A stretch of DNA of 64,000 bases. Origin: Methylobacillus sp. MM3. Its GTDB lineage: Bacteria > Pseudomonadota > Gammaproteobacteria > Burkholderiales > Methylophilaceae. The translations under genes and the position numbers were made by a program. Where the stretch lies: contig NZ_LXTQ01000040.1 in NCBI RefSeq assembly GCF_001645185.1, positions 229,224-293,223 on the forward strand, read 5' to 3'. The notes under the pieces are model-generated. The model did no database searches. It worked only from the letters and a program-made list of their open reading frames with translations, and had not been told where the DNA came from. Shown here in pieces: positions 35,401-44,819 of this stretch; the first letter of the stretch is position 1; every line of letters begins with the position of its first letter.

Positions 35401-38400
35401 ATGAATTTCTCACGATTCTTTATTCACCGCCCGATTTTTGCGGCGGTCCTGTCCATTTTCATCGTATTGGCAGGCTTGGCAGCCATGGGCAGCCTGCCCA
35501 TCGCGCAATATCCAGAAATCGCTCCGCCGGTCGTGACCGTGCGCGCCGTGTATCCCGGTGCGTCGGCCCAGGTGCTGGAGCAGACCGTGGCTGCGCCTAT
35601 CGAGGCGCAGATCAATGGCGTCGAGGACATGATGTACATGAGCTCGACCTCGTCTTCCAGCGGCGTGCTTGAAGTGCAGGTGACGTTCAACATCGGTGCC
35701 GATGCCGACAAGGCCGCACTGAACGTCAACAACCGCATCAAGCAGGTCGAAGCGCGTTTGCCGGAAGAAGTGCGGCGCCAAGGCGTCACGGTAGAGAAGG
35801 GTTCTTCGTCCTTCCTGCAGGTGATCGCCTTCTATTCGCCCGATGGAACGTTCGACGATATCTATACCAGTAATTACGTCACGCTGAACGTTCTGGATCG
35901 GATCAAGCGGATCCCCGGCACGACCAACGTCCAGATCTTTGGCGCAAAAGATTACGCAATGCGCATCTGGCTAAAGCCGGATCGCATGACCCAGTTGGGT
36001 GTTTCGGTAAACGAAGTCGTGGGTGCGATCAATAGTCAGAACGCGCAATTCGCTCCGGGCAAGATCGGTCAGAACCCTAACGGCAATGACCAGGAATTGG
36101 TCTATACCATCACCACGCAAGGCCGATTGGCGGACCCGAAAGCATTCGAGGGCATCATCGTGCGCTCGCGTGCCGATGGGGCAGAAGTACGTTTGAAAGA
36201 CATTGCTCGAATTGAATTGGGGTCCAAGGACTACGACTTCATCGGGCGGGTTAACGGTAAGCCGGCCACCTTGGTGGGTGTTTTCCTGCAGCCAGGCGCC
36301 AATGCTCTTGGGGTTGCGGAAGAAGTCAACAAAACCGTCGCGGAAATGGCAGCAAGTTTCCCCAAGGGGCTAGAGCAATCGGTTGTTTACGATACGACGC
36401 GTTTTGTCGAGGTTTCGATCCGCGAAGTAGTGAAAACCCTGATTGAAGCCATGGTGCTGGTGTTCCTGGTTGTGCTGCTTTTCCTGCAAAATCTGCGCGC
36501 CACGCTCATCCCGACATTGGCGGTGCCCGTGTCGCTGATAGGTACTTTTGCCGGGCTTTATATACTCGGGTATTCGATCAATACACTGACGCTATTCGGG
36601 ATGGTACTTTCTATCGGTATCGTAGTTGACGATGCGATTGTGGTGCTGGAAAACGCCGAACGCCTGATTCATGAGCGCGATATGACGCCTGCGGAAGCAA
36701 CCGCCGAAGCGATGCGTGAGGTGACCGGGCCGGTCATTGCCATCGTGCTGGTGCTGATCTCGGTATTTGTGCCAATCGCCTTTATCGGCGGTTTGGCCGG
36801 TGAGTTGTATCGCCAATTCGCCATTACCATCGCCATTGCGGTTTCCATTTCCGGCCTGGTCGCGCTAACGCTGACTCCTGCACTGTGCGCAACCATACTG
36901 CGTCCAGAGCACAAGCAGGTGAATGCCTTTTTCCGCAAGTTCAATCAGTTCTTCGAGTGGATGACGCGTCGATATACAGGTGGTGTGGCATGGATGCTGA
37001 AGCGCTCCATCGTTGGCATACTGCTGTTTCTCGGCATGGTTGCGGTGACGGCTCAACTTTGGCGCACTACACCCACTGCGCTGGTGCCGGATGAGGATCA
37101 GGGCTATTACATCGCAGCAGTATTCCTGCCGGACGGTGCCAGTCTCGGCCGTACCGACAAGGTAGTGCAGGAGGTAACACAGGCCATCAAGTCCAATCCG
37201 GCGAACGAATATTCCGTAGCCTTTACCGGTATGGACTTCCTCGGCGGCTCCTTCAAGAACAGCGCTGCGACGATTTTTGCGTCAATGAAGCCGTGGGATG
37301 ACCGTGCGATGCCCTCGCAGGCTTTGGTGGGCGAATTCTTCGGCAAAACGGCGGGGATCAAGGAAGCGCTGGTGCTGGCATTTAACCCGCCCGCGATCTT
37401 CGGCCTGGGCAACGCAGGCGGCTTTGAAGTCTACATCCAGAATCGCGGTGAAGGGGGTCCTGACAAGATGAATGAAGTGGTGCAATCGTTCATCGCCAAG
37501 GCATCACAGGACAAGAGTTTTGCCTTCGTGCAAACGTTATGGCGTCCGCAAACACCGCAGATATTTATCGACGTAGACCGGGCGCGGGCGGCAGCGCTGG
37601 GCGTAAACCTGAACGAAGCCTTTACGACGCTTTCGGCTACGCTGGGAACGCTGTACATCAATGATTTCAACAAGTTCGGCCGTACCTGGCAGGTGTTGAT
37701 GTCGGCGGATTCGGATTATCGCCACAAGCCGGAAGATATTTCGGCACTGCATGTGCGCGGGGCCAATAATCAGATGGTGCCGCTGTCGGCATTCACCACG
37801 GTGAAGTACAGCACGGGCCCGGATACGCTTGATCGATTCAACAACCTGCCAGCCGTGAAACTGATGGGGTCCGGAGCCCCGGGCGTCAGCTCCGGCGAAG
37901 CGCTGGCCAATGTCGACCGCATCATGAAGGAAGTGCTGCCGCCGGATTTCAGCTATGAGTGGACTGGCGCATCCTTCCAGGAAAAGCGTTCCAGCGGCGC
38001 CTCGAGCATGGCGCTGGGCATGGCTGCAATCATGGTGTTCCTGATCCTGTCGGCGCTGTATGAGCGCTGGACGCTGCCGTTCGCCGTGCTGCTGGCATTG
38101 CCGTTCGGCTTGTTCGGTGCGCTGGCAGCCGTGTGGTTGCGCAATCTGGTTTTCGGTGCGCTCGGCCTGCCGATTCCGCCGTTGGCGAACGACGTTTACT
38201 TCCAGATCGGGCTCGTGACACTGCTCGGCCTTGCTGCGAAAAATGCGATCCTGATTGTCGAATTCGCGATCATGAAGCAACACGAAGACGGCATGTCGGC
38301 CTGGGATGCGGTGCTGGAAGCGGCACGCCTGCGCTTCCGCCCGATTCTGATGACGTCGCTGGCATTCATCCTGGGCGTGTTGCCGTTGGCGATATCCAGC

Positions 38401-38547
38401 GGCGCGGGCGCGGGCGCTCGCCAGTCGGTCGGTACCGGCGTCATGGGCGGAATGATGGCCGCGACTTTCCTGGCGATTTTCTTTGTGCCGCTGTTCTACC
38501 GCCTGATTGCGCGCAACGATAAAAAGAAAGAGGTTCACGATGCGTAA
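35401..38547 (+). CDS. hydrophobe/amphiphile RND efflux pump permease (AcrB/MexB family)
   Basis: A 1048-residue inner-membrane pump with 12 membrane helices and two large periplasmic loops. It starts MNFSRFFIHRPIFAAVLSIF. The proton-relay aspartates are in SIGIVVDDAIVVLENAERLI (TM4), and the C-terminal half repeats the fold (FQIGLVTLLGLAAKNAILIV). Length and sequence fit HAE1 pumps that export drugs, dyes and detergents, not metal pumps. The stop overlaps the outer-membrane channel gene by eight bases. Confidence 0.97.
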   Translation: MNFSRFFIHRPIFAAVLSIFIVLAGLAAMGSLPIAQYPEIAPPVVTVRAVYPGASAQVLEQTVAAPIEAQINGVEDMMYMSSTSSSSGVLEVQVTFNIGADADKAALNVNNRIKQVEARLPEEVRRQGVTVEKGSSSFLQVIAFYSPDGTFDDIYTSNYVTLNVLDRIKRIPGTTNVQIFGAKDYAMRIWLKPDRMTQLGVSVNEVVGAINSQNAQFAPGKIGQNPNGNDQELVYTITTQGRLADPKAFEGIIVRSRADGAEVRLKDIARIELGSKDYDFIGRVNGKPATLVGVFLQPGANALGVAEEVNKTVAEMAASFPKGLEQSVVYDTTRFVEVSIREVVKTLIEAMVLVFLVVLLFLQNLRATLIPTLAVPVSLIGTFAGLYILGYSINTLTLFGMVLSIGIVVDDAIVVLENAERLIHERDMTPAEATAEAMREVTGPVIAIVLVLISVFVPIAFIGGLAGELYRQFAITIAIAVSISGLVALTLTPALCATILRPEHKQVNAFFRKFNQFFEWMTRRYTGGVAWMLKRSIVGILLFLGMVAVTAQLWRTTPTALVPDEDQGYYIAAVFLPDGASLGRTDKVVQEVTQAIKSNPANEYSVAFTGMDFLGGSFKNSAATIFASMKPWDDRAMPSQALVGEFFGKTAGIKEALVLAFNPPAIFGLGNAGGFEVYIQNRGEGGPDKMNEVVQSFIAKASQDKSFAFVQTLWRPQTPQIFIDVDRARAAALGVNLNEAFTTLSATLGTLYINDFNKFGRTWQVLMSADSDYRHKPEDISALHVRGANNQMVPLSAFTTVKYSTGPDTLDRFNNLPAVKLMGSGAPGVSSGEALANVDRIMKEVLPPDFSYEWTGASFQEKRSSGASSMALGMAAIMVFLILSALYERWTLPFAVLLALPFGLFGALAAVWLRNLVFGALGLPIPPLANDVYFQIGLVTLLGLAAKNAILIVEFAIMKQHEDGMSAWDAVLEAARLRFRPILMTSLAFILGVLPLAISSGAGAGARQSVGTGVMGGMMAATFLAIFFVPLFYRLIARNDKKKEVHDA

Positions 38548-39967
38548 AAAAATCGCTGCGATACTGCTGTTTGCCACGTTGCTGCCCGCTTGCAGCTTTT
38601 TGCAGACAAATCATGAAAAGCCGGCGCCCGAGTTGCCGGAACAATGGAAAACCACGAGCGAAGGCAAGCAGGCAAGCACCGCTGGCGATCGGTGGTGGAC
38701 GCTGTTTGATGATCCGGTACTGGACAAGCTGGTCGATGAGGCGCTGCAGCACAATCATGATATTGAGGCCGCTGCTGCGCGCATTCTGGAAGCAGAGGCC
38801 GCATTGGGGGTGACGGAAGCCGATCGTTATCCGATCGTGACCGCCGGTGGAAACGGCAGTCGTACCGGCTCTTCGGAAGCCACCGCCGTCCAGCAGCCTG
38901 GAATCCCCCGCGTACAGAACAATGTGCGCGTGACGCTCAACGCCAGCTACGAGCTCGATGTATGGGGCAAATACCGTCGCGCCAGTGATGCGGCTCGCGC
39001 CCAATTGCTGGCTGCAGAATCCGCGCGCGACACGGTTCGCCTGACGCTGACAGCCGACGTCGCACAGCAGTATTTCAACTTGCTGGCAGCAGATGCGCAG
39101 GTTGAAGTGATACGCAATGTATTGAAGACGCGGGCCGATAGCCTTGGCTTGTTGAAGTTGCGCGGAGCATCCGGTCTGGTTTCCGAATATGAAATTCGTC
39201 AGGCGGAAGCGGAAGAGGCCGCTGCGCGTTCCCAGTTGGCGACTGCCCTGAAAGCACAGGAAAACTTGCAATCGGTGCTCGCGATCCTGCTCGGACGCTC
39301 GCCACGCGAAGTCATGGAAGGGCAGGTCGAACGCGGCAATGTCGCGACGAACCAGGCCGTATGGGTACCGGACGGCTTGCCATCCGACCTGCTGCTGCGC
39401 CGCCCGGATATTCGTGAAGCCGAGCAAAACCTGCTGGCGCAGGATGCGCGGATCGACGCTGCTCGCGCCGAGTATTTCCCTTCCATTTCGTTGTCGGCTT
39501 ACCTTGGTTCGGAAAGCTCTACGCTGGCGAACCTGTTTTCAGGCCCGGCGGGCATTTTCCAATTCGCATTGGGATTAGCCCAGCCGATTTTCAATGCCGG
39601 GCGACTCAAGTTCTCGGTCAAGGCTGCCGAGGCGCGGCGCGAGCAAGCTGTTGCTGCTTACAAAAAAGCAGTAGCGAGTGCATTCGGCGATATACGTACG
39701 GCACTGAATAACCAGGTTGCGGCACGTTCTGTCTTGCAGGCGGAATCCGAGCGGATCGTCGCGCTCGTGGACGCGCAGCGCTTGGCCAATATGCGTTACG
39801 AGGGTGGCGTATCGAGCCGGCTGGAGTTGTTGGATGCCGATCGGCAGCTATTGCAAGCGCAACTGGCGCGCGTGGATGCCGAAAATGCGCAGCGGGCGGC
39901 GGTGGTGGGTTTGTTCAAGGCACTGGGTGGAGGATGGGCGGTAGAACCGAAAACTGCCACACCGTAA
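38540..39967 (+). CDS. RND efflux outer-membrane lipoprotein channel (OprM/NodT family)
   Basis: A 475-residue TolC-like channel. The lipobox LLPAC is at about residue 17. Two outer-membrane-factor repeats can be seen, with GDRWWTLFDDPVLDKLVDEA early, SYELDVWGKYRRASDAARAQ in the first repeat, and GLPSDLLLRRPDIREAEQNL leading the second. It completes the tripartite efflux complex. Start at 38540 is chosen because the lipoprotein signal begins there; an in-frame ATG at 38507 lies within the pump gene. Confidence 0.95.
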   Translation: MRKKIAAILLFATLLPACSFLQTNHEKPAPELPEQWKTTSEGKQASTAGDRWWTLFDDPVLDKLVDEALQHNHDIEAAAARILEAEAALGVTEADRYPIVTAGGNGSRTGSSEATAVQQPGIPRVQNNVRVTLNASYELDVWGKYRRASDAARAQLLAAESARDTVRLTLTADVAQQYFNLLAADAQVEVIRNVLKTRADSLGLLKLRGASGLVSEYEIRQAEAEEAAARSQLATALKAQENLQSVLAILLGRSPREVMEGQVERGNVATNQAVWVPDGLPSDLLLRRPDIREAEQNLLAQDARIDAARAEYFPSISLSAYLGSESSTLANLFSGPAGIFQFALGLAQPIFNAGRLKFSVKAAEARREQAVAAYKKAVASAFGDIRTALNNQVAARSVLQAESERIVALVDAQRLANMRYEGGVSSRLELLDADRQLLQAQLARVDAENAQRAAVVGLFKALGGGWAVEPKTATP

Positions 39968-39983
39968 CTCTTTCCACCTCACT

Positions 39984-40013
39984 CCTCGATGGCCGGAACC
40001 CGGCCCATCGAGG
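39984..40013. repeat. small intergenic palindrome downstream of efflux operon
   Basis: An inverted repeat, cctcgatggccgg / ccggcccatcgagg with one extra base and a 3-base loop, lies 17 bases after the channel gene. There is no T-run, so it may be an intergenic repeat or an RNA-stabilising hairpin ahead of the true terminator. Confidence 0.6.
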
Positions 40014-40040
40014 GCTGGGGTGAGAGTAAAAATCCAAAGA

Positions 40041-40064
40041 AAAAGCCGGCGTTTGCCGGCTTTT
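40041..40064. terminator. bidirectional rho-independent terminator
   Basis: The stem aaaagccggc / gccggctttt with the loop GTTT has A-run and T-run flanks on opposite sides. It serves the efflux operon on plus and folB on minus. Confidence 0.88.
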
Positions 40065-40112
40065 CTGTTTGTGAGAGATATTGTTGCCCGTCTGGTCTGA
40101 AACGAAAATAGA

Positions 40113-40472
40113 TCAAACAGCTTTCTTGCCGCGCTCAATAATCACGCCCAACTGCTTCAAACCCGGCAATATTCCCGGTTTCCCCACCTTGACCTTCACC
40201 CACGGCGTGCCGAATTCCGTCAGGATCAACTGGCATACATGTTCTGCCAGCGCCTCGACCAGCTTGAAACTTTCTTCGGCCAGCGTTTCGCGAATGCGCG
40301 CGACGATGCAACCATAGTCGATGGTGTCTTCGATGGCATCGGTCTGACAGGAGCGACTGTGCGGCATTGCGAGTTCGATGTCGAGAACGATGGTTTGCGG
40401 GCGCATGCGCTCCCATTCGGGAACGCCGAGACGGGTTTCGACTTTGACTTCTTGCAGGAAAATAATATCCAT
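40113..40472 (-). CDS. folB: dihydroneopterin aldolase FolB
   Basis: A 119-residue tunnelling-fold enzyme of folate synthesis that splits 7,8-dihydroneopterin. Family residues are IIFLQEVKVETRLGVPEWER, the DTIDYGCIVARI motif, and the catalytic region FKLVEALAEHVCQLILTEFG; the C-terminal lysine-containing VKVGKPGILPG follows. It is divergent from plsY with about 40 bases between the start codons. Confidence 0.94.
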   Translation of the reverse strand: MDIIFLQEVKVETRLGVPEWERMRPQTIVLDIELAMPHSRSCQTDAIEDTIDYGCIVARIRETLAEESFKLVEALAEHVCQLILTEFGTPWVKVKVGKPGILPGLKQLGVIIERGKKAV

Positions 40473-40514
40473 ATCGCTTAGAATCCACTTTTCAGGAATT
40501 TTAGAGCATCTGTA

Positions 40515-41126
40515 ATGAACGAGTGGATTTTTGTAGTAGCGGCATACCTGCTGGGGTCGGTGGCGTTCGGAATTATAGTCAGCAAAATGTTTGGCTTGCC
40601 CGATCCGCGCACTGTGGGGTCCGGCAATCCAGGCGCGACGAATGTGATGCGCAGTGGCAAGAAGGCCGCAGCAGTATTGACCTTGTTAGGGGATGCCGGC
40701 AAGGGGTGGTTGATGGTGTGGCTGGCTCAGCACTATGGTTTGACACAGCCATGGGTGTGTGCGGTCGCGATTTCGGTATTCTTCGGTCACTTGTATCCGG
40801 TGTTTTACGGCTTCAAGGGCGGCAAGGGCGTGGCGACGGCAGCCGGTATTTTGCTCGCTATCTGGCCGTGGCTGGGAGTAAGCGTGATGGCGACTTGGGC
40901 CCTGGCATTTGCCATGTGGCGCGTATCCTCGTTGTCGGCGTTGATTGCGGCGGGTTTTGCGCCGATTTACGCGGCGGCATTCTTCGGTTTCAATATCGCG
41001 ACGGCGACAGTGTTCGTGCTGTCCGCCATGCTGGTCTGGCGCCACAAAACCAATATTCGCAAATTGCTGGACGGTACCGAGGCCGGATTCGGCAAGCCAA
41101 AGGCAGGAGATCTGCCTCCGCAGTGA
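40515..41126 (+). CDS. plsY: glycerol-3-phosphate acyltransferase PlsY
   Basis: A 203-residue inner-membrane enzyme with five to six helices that transfers acyl groups from acyl-phosphate to glycerol-3-phosphate, the first step of phospholipid synthesis. Three conserved cytoplasmic motifs are visible: GSVAFGIIVSKMFGLPDPRT with VGSGNPGATNVMRSGKKAA, GHLYPVFYGFKGGKGVATAA, and the later WRHKTNIRKLLDGTE. It is convergent with tsaD. Confidence 0.96.
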   Translation: MNEWIFVVAAYLLGSVAFGIIVSKMFGLPDPRTVGSGNPGATNVMRSGKKAAAVLTLLGDAGKGWLMVWLAQHYGLTQPWVCAVAISVFFGHLYPVFYGFKGGKGVATAAGILLAIWPWLGVSVMATWALAFAMWRVSSLSALIAAGFAPIYAAAFFGFNIATATVFVLSAMLVWRHKTNIRKLLDGTEAGFGKPKAGDLPPQ

Positions 41127-41154
41127 TCTTGCGGCGCAGCACCTGCCATCAAGT

Positions 41155-42168
41155 TTAAGGCGCGGCCAGTTCGGCCAGGTCCCAGCGGGGCCTAACGGTA
41201 AAGCCGTGATTGCCGGGAGCGGCGTTTTTGAGCCGCATGGCGCCGGCAAAGGCAATCATCGCTCCGTTGTCGGTGCAGAATTCGAGGCGCGGATAAAAAA
41301 CCGCGAAGCCGCGCTTTTTTGCAGCCAAATCCAGCGCTTCACGCAGGCGCTTATTGGCGCCGACCCCGCCGGAAACAATCAAGCGATCCAGCCCGTATTG
41401 TTCCAAAGCACTGACGCATTTTGCCGTTAGCACTTCCACTACCGCTTCCTGGAACGCATGAGCAATATCGGCTTTGGATACATCATCACGTGCGGAGTTG
41501 TTGGCCGCCGTCAGCACGGCAGTTTTGAGGCCGCTGAAACTGAAATTGAGATCGCCACTGTTCAGCATCGGGCGCGGCAATTTCAATGATTTTGGGCGTC
41601 CCATCTCTGCAAGTTTCGAAACCGCCGGGCCGCCGGGGTAAGGCAGCCCAAGCAGTTTGGCCGTTTTGTCGAACGCTTCGCCGGCAGCGTCGTCCAGCGT
41701 ATCGCCAAGTAGTTCGTATTCGCCGATGCCCGATACACGCATCAACTGCGTATGCCCACCGGAAACGAGCAGCGCGACGAATGGAAATGGCGGCGGACTT
41801 TCCTCCAGCAATGGCGCGAGCAGATGACCTTCCAGATGGTGCACGCCGATGGCAGGAATGTTCAAGGTGAACGCCAACGATTCGGCAACGCTAGTACCAA
41901 CCAGAAGGGCGCCGGCAAGGCCGGGGCCCTGGGTGTAGGCGATAGCGTCGATGTCGTGCAGCGTCAATCCGGCTTCGTGCAGCACGCTTTCGGTCAGCGG
42001 CAAAACGCGGCGGATATGGTCGCGCGAGGCGAGTTCCGGCACTACGCCGCCGTATTCGGCGTGCATCTTGATTTGCGAGTGCAGCGCGTGCGCCAGCAAG
42101 CCTTTTTCGGTGTGATAAAGCGCGATGCCGGTTTCGTCGCAGGAGGTTTCGATGCCGAGAACGATCAT
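41155..42168 (-). CDS. tsaD: tRNA N6-adenosine threonylcarbamoyltransferase TsaD
   Basis: A 337-residue ASKHA-fold enzyme that transfers the threonylcarbamoyl group to A37 of tRNAs reading ANN codons, with TsaB and TsaE. The N terminus is [20 protein letters not shown], and the metal-binding histidines are His111 and His115 in [27 protein letters not shown] and [13 protein letters not shown] complete the nucleotide site. It is divergent from rpsU, an arrangement widely conserved in proteobacteria. Confidence 0.97.
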   Translation of the reverse strand: MIVLGIETSCDETGIALYHTEKGLLAHALHSQIKMHAEYGGVVPELASRDHIRRVLPLTESVLHEAGLTLHDIDAIAYTQGPGLAGALLVGTSVAESLAFTLNIPAIGVHHLEGHLLAPLLEESPPPFPFVALLVSGGHTQLMRVSGIGEYELLGDTLDDAAGEAFDKTAKLLGLPYPGGPAVSKLAEMGRPKSLKLPRPMLNSGDLNFSFSGLKTAVLTAANNSARDDVSKADIAHAFQEAVVEVLTAKCVSALEQYGLDRLIVSGGVGANKRLREALDLAAKKRGFAVFYPRLEFCTDNGAMIAFAGAMRLKNAAPGNHGFTVRPRWDLAELAAP

Positions 42169-42196
42169 TGATTTGCGTATAGAATGATTGAAATGA

Positions 42197-42225
42197 TTGA
42201 TAAAATGTAATTCGCTGGCTAGAAT
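42197..42225 (+). promoter_or_regulatory. sigma-70 promoter for rpsU-dnaG-rpoD cluster
   Basis: TTGATA (42197-42202) and TAGAAT (42220-42225) are spaced by exactly 17 bases, about 40 bases before the rpsU ATG and followed by the ribosome-binding site AAGGAGAG. Confidence 0.75.
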
Positions 42226-42265
42226 AGCAAACTTTTTCGTTGTCTCTCAAGGAGAGAAGAATTCA

Positions 42266-42478
42266 ATGACTACCGTACGTGTTAAAGAAAATGAACCGTT
42301 TGACGTTGCGCTGCGTCGTTTCAAGCGCATCATGGAAAAGACCGGCCTGCTGACTGAACTGCGCGCGCGCGAGTTCTACGAGAAGCCGACTTGGGAGCGC
42401 AAGCGCAAGGCTGCTGCTGCCGTCAAGCGTCACTATCGTCGCATCCGCAATCAGACTCTGCCGCCCAAGCTGTACTAA
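42266..42478 (+). CDS. rpsU: 30S ribosomal protein S21
   Basis: A 70-residue basic protein, [20 protein letters not shown] onward, with the S21 pattern RREFYEKP-like ([20 protein letters not shown]). S21 helps initiation on the 30S platform. The in-frame ATG at 42197 overlaps the promoter and is rejected. It leads the rpsU-yqeY-dnaG-rpoD cluster, the macromolecular-synthesis operon. Confidence 0.97.
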   Translation: MTTVRVKENEPFDVALRRFKRIMEKTGLLTELRAREFYEKPTWERKRKAAAAVKRHYRRIRNQTLPPKLY

Positions 42479-42490
42479 GCGTTGTCCGCA

Positions 42491-42937
42491 GTGTCGTTGA
42501 AATCCCGCATTACTGAAGACATGAAGGCCGCGATGCGCGCCAAGGACGCTCCGCGTCTGGGTGCGATCCGGCTGCTGCAGGCTGCGATCAAGCAGCGCGA
42601 AGTCGACGAGCGCATCGAGCTCGACGATACGCAGGTGATCGAGGCGATCGAAAAGATGCTCAAGCAGCGTCGCGATTCGATCAGCCAGTACGAAGCGGCA
42701 AACCGTCACGATCTGGCCGATGTGGAAAAGTTTGAAGTCGCGGTGTTGCAATCCTATCTGCCGCAGCCCCTGACCGAGGCCGAAATCGTTGAGTTGCTGG
42801 ATAAGGCAATTGCCGATACCGGCGCCAGCGGCGTCAAGGACATGGGCAAGGTGGTGGCCGCCGTCAAACCGCAGGTGGTAGGGCGCGCCGACATGGGTAA
42901 AGTGTCCGGCTTGATCAAGGCGAGGCTAGGTGGCTAG
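42491..42937 (+). CDS. yqeY: GatB/YqeY domain protein
   Basis: A protein of 148 residues with the YqeY fold: SLKSRITEDMKAAMRAKDAP, IRLLQAAIKQREVDERIELD, and the C-terminal GAsn-like tail ASGVKDMGKVVAAVKPQVVG shared with the GatB C-terminal domain, which contacts tRNA. Its role in the cell is not established. The GTG at 42491 aligns with the family start; a TTG at 42482 is also possible. Being placed between rpsU and dnaG is common outside enterobacteria. Confidence 0.92.
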   Translation: MSLKSRITEDMKAAMRAKDAPRLGAIRLLQAAIKQREVDERIELDDTQVIEAIEKMLKQRRDSISQYEAANRHDLADVEKFEVAVLQSYLPQPLTEAEIVELLDKAIADTGASGVKDMGKVVAAVKPQVVGRADMGKVSGLIKARLGG

Positions 42938-42965
42938 CCGTTCGCAAAAGCTTGCCGGCCTCGAC

Positions 42966-42995
42966 GAAAAGGAGCGTGAAGCTCCTTTTTTATTT
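42966..42995 (+). terminator. intra-operon terminator ahead of dnaG
   Basis: The stem aaaaggagc / gctccttttt with a 5-base loop is followed by a T-rich stretch. It lies only 16 bases before the dnaG ATG, so it probably attenuates read-through from the rpsU promoter into dnaG, as the T1 terminator does in Escherichia coli. Confidence 0.88.
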
Positions 42996-43010
42996 TTCGG
43001 GCGCGCATAG

Positions 43011-44780
43011 ATGGCTATTCCAGACTCCTTCATCCAAGAGTTGCTGAATCGCGTCGACGTGGTCGACGTGATCGACGCCAGCGTGCCGCTCAAGAAGGCC
43101 GGTGCAAATTATTCCGCCTGTTGCCCCTTTCATAACGAAAAAACACCCTCATTTACGGTGAGTCCAACCAAGCAGTTCTATCATTGCTTCGGTTGCGGTG
43201 CCCACGGGACGGCGCTCGGCTTCCTGATGGAGTATCAAGGGCTGGGTTTCGTGGATGCGGTCCATGAGTTGGCCAAGCGAGTCGGCATGACAGTGCCGCA
43301 GGAGACGCGGGTCATTGACAAGGTCGCGGAACAAGCCGCACTGGGCATGCAGGAGGCGCTGCATATGGCGCTTGGATATTACCGCGCGGAATTGAAAAAA
43401 TCCGAACGTGCAATCAACTATCTAAAAGGTCGCGGCCTTAGTGGCGAAATCGCTGCGCGATTCCAGATCGGATATGCGCCGTCGGGTTGGCAAAACCTGG
43501 CAAGTGTCATCAAGGATTATCAGTCCGAATCTTTAGGCGTTGCCGGGTTGGTGATCACGAATGAGCAGGGGCGCCGGTATGATCGCTTCCGTGACCGGAT
43601 TATGTTTCCGATCCACGACCAGAAGGGGCAGGTGATCGGTTTTGGCGGGCGGGTGCTTGGCGGCGAAGGCGATGATTCCGGGCCGAAGTATTTGAACTCT
43701 CCTGAAACTCCGCTGTTTCAAAAGGGCCACGAATTATATGGATTGTTCCTCGCTCGCCGTGCAATACGCGAGGCAGGCAAGGTATTGGTGGTGGAAGGCT
43801 ACATGGATGTGGTGGCTTTGGCGCAGCACGGGGTTGGTTATGCCGTGGCGACCTTGGGCACCGCGACGACGCCTTACCATATCACCAAGCTGATGCGGCA
43901 GACGGACAACATCGTCTTTTGCTTCGATGGCGATGCCGCAGGACGCAAGGCGGCCTGGCGCGCGGCAATCAATAGCTTGCCAGCACTTACCGACGGGTTG
44001 CGCCTAAGTTTTCTGTTTTTGCCGCCGGAACATGATCCGGACAGCTATATTCGCGAGTTCGGTAAAGACGGTTTCGAGGCTGCATTAAAGGAAACGCAGC
44101 CGTTGTCGCAATATGTGGTACAGACACTCAGTAGCGCCAACGACATGCAATCGCATGAAGGTCGAGTCCGGTTTCTAAATGATGTTGAACCGATACTCAA
44201 GCAGATTCAGGCGCCGGCGTTGAGTTTGCTATTGCGCAAGCGGTGCGCCGAATTGGCGGGTGTGTCGCAGGCCGAACTGGAGTCGCTGATGAATCTCGCG
44301 CAGCCGGCTGTCAGGCGCAAATCGGCGCCGGCACGAAGTTCTCGCAAACCGCCGACACTGGTACGCAGGCTCATCCAAATGATATTGCTGCGACCGCATC
44401 TGGCTCTGCAGCTCGATGCAAGCATGGTTCCGGGCAATGGCGCCGAGGATGAGGTGTTCGGGCATTTGATACGACTGGCTTCGGAAAGCCCGAGTTTGGC
44501 TACATCCGCATTGCTGCAGTCATTGCGAGGCAATGTGCCGGAAAGCCTGATGGCAGAAATCAGTGCGGAAGTGATGGAAGTGGATGATGCCTTCGAAATC
44601 GAGGATGAATTTGAAGGGGCAATGAAGCAATTGCGCGATAGCCTAAAGCAGCGAGAGTTGGCGGTAGTGCTACGAATTGCGCAGGAACAGGGTTTGCAAG
44701 CGCTGACTCAGGAGCAGAAAATGCTTTTGCAACAGTTCCGTAGAGGTGCTGTCCAAGGAAGTGAACAAAATAAGGTATAA
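43011..44780 (+). CDS. dnaG: DNA primase DnaG
   Basis: A 589-residue primase. The zinc-binding domain carries Cys38, His41, Cys59 and Cys62 (CCPFHNEKTPSFTVS and FYHCFGCGAHG). The TOPRIM catalytic core has VLVVEGYMDVVALAQHG with the acidic metal ligands and IVFCFDGDAAGRKAAWRAA. The C-terminal part (from about 440) is the DnaB-binding helical domain. It makes RNA primers at the fork. The stop codon overlaps a TATAAT box that may belong to rpoD. Confidence 0.97.
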   Translation: MAIPDSFIQELLNRVDVVDVIDASVPLKKAGANYSACCPFHNEKTPSFTVSPTKQFYHCFGCGAHGTALGFLMEYQGLGFVDAVHELAKRVGMTVPQETRVIDKVAEQAALGMQEALHMALGYYRAELKKSERAINYLKGRGLSGEIAARFQIGYAPSGWQNLASVIKDYQSESLGVAGLVITNEQGRRYDRFRDRIMFPIHDQKGQVIGFGGRVLGGEGDDSGPKYLNSPETPLFQKGHELYGLFLARRAIREAGKVLVVEGYMDVVALAQHGVGYAVATLGTATTPYHITKLMRQTDNIVFCFDGDAAGRKAAWRAAINSLPALTDGLRLSFLFLPPEHDPDSYIREFGKDGFEAALKETQPLSQYVVQTLSSANDMQSHEGRVRFLNDVEPILKQIQAPALSLLLRKRCAELAGVSQAELESLMNLAQPAVRRKSAPARSSRKPPTLVRRLIQMILLRPHLALQLDASMVPGNGAEDEVFGHLIRLASESPSLATSALLQSLRGNVPESLMAEISAEVMEVDDAFEIEDEFEGAMKQLRDSLKQRELAVVLRIAQEQGLQALTQEQKMLLQQFRRGAVQGSEQNKV

Positions 44781-44781
44781 T
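44776..44781 (+). promoter_or_regulatory. candidate -10 box for rpoD
   Basis: A perfect TATAAT lies over the dnaG stop codon, 38 bases before the rpoD start. The sequence 16-18 bases upstream has no recognisable -35 hexamer, so the call is tentative. Confidence 0.4.
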
Positions 44782-44819
44782 GTACGGTTTTCCCGTTAAC
44801 CGGATTTGGGGTCGAAAAT

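Noticed and set aside
42197..42265. Longer start for ribosomal protein S21
   Set aside because: The upstream ATG lies in the promoter and S21 is a 70-residue protein starting at 42266 behind a strong ribosome-binding site.
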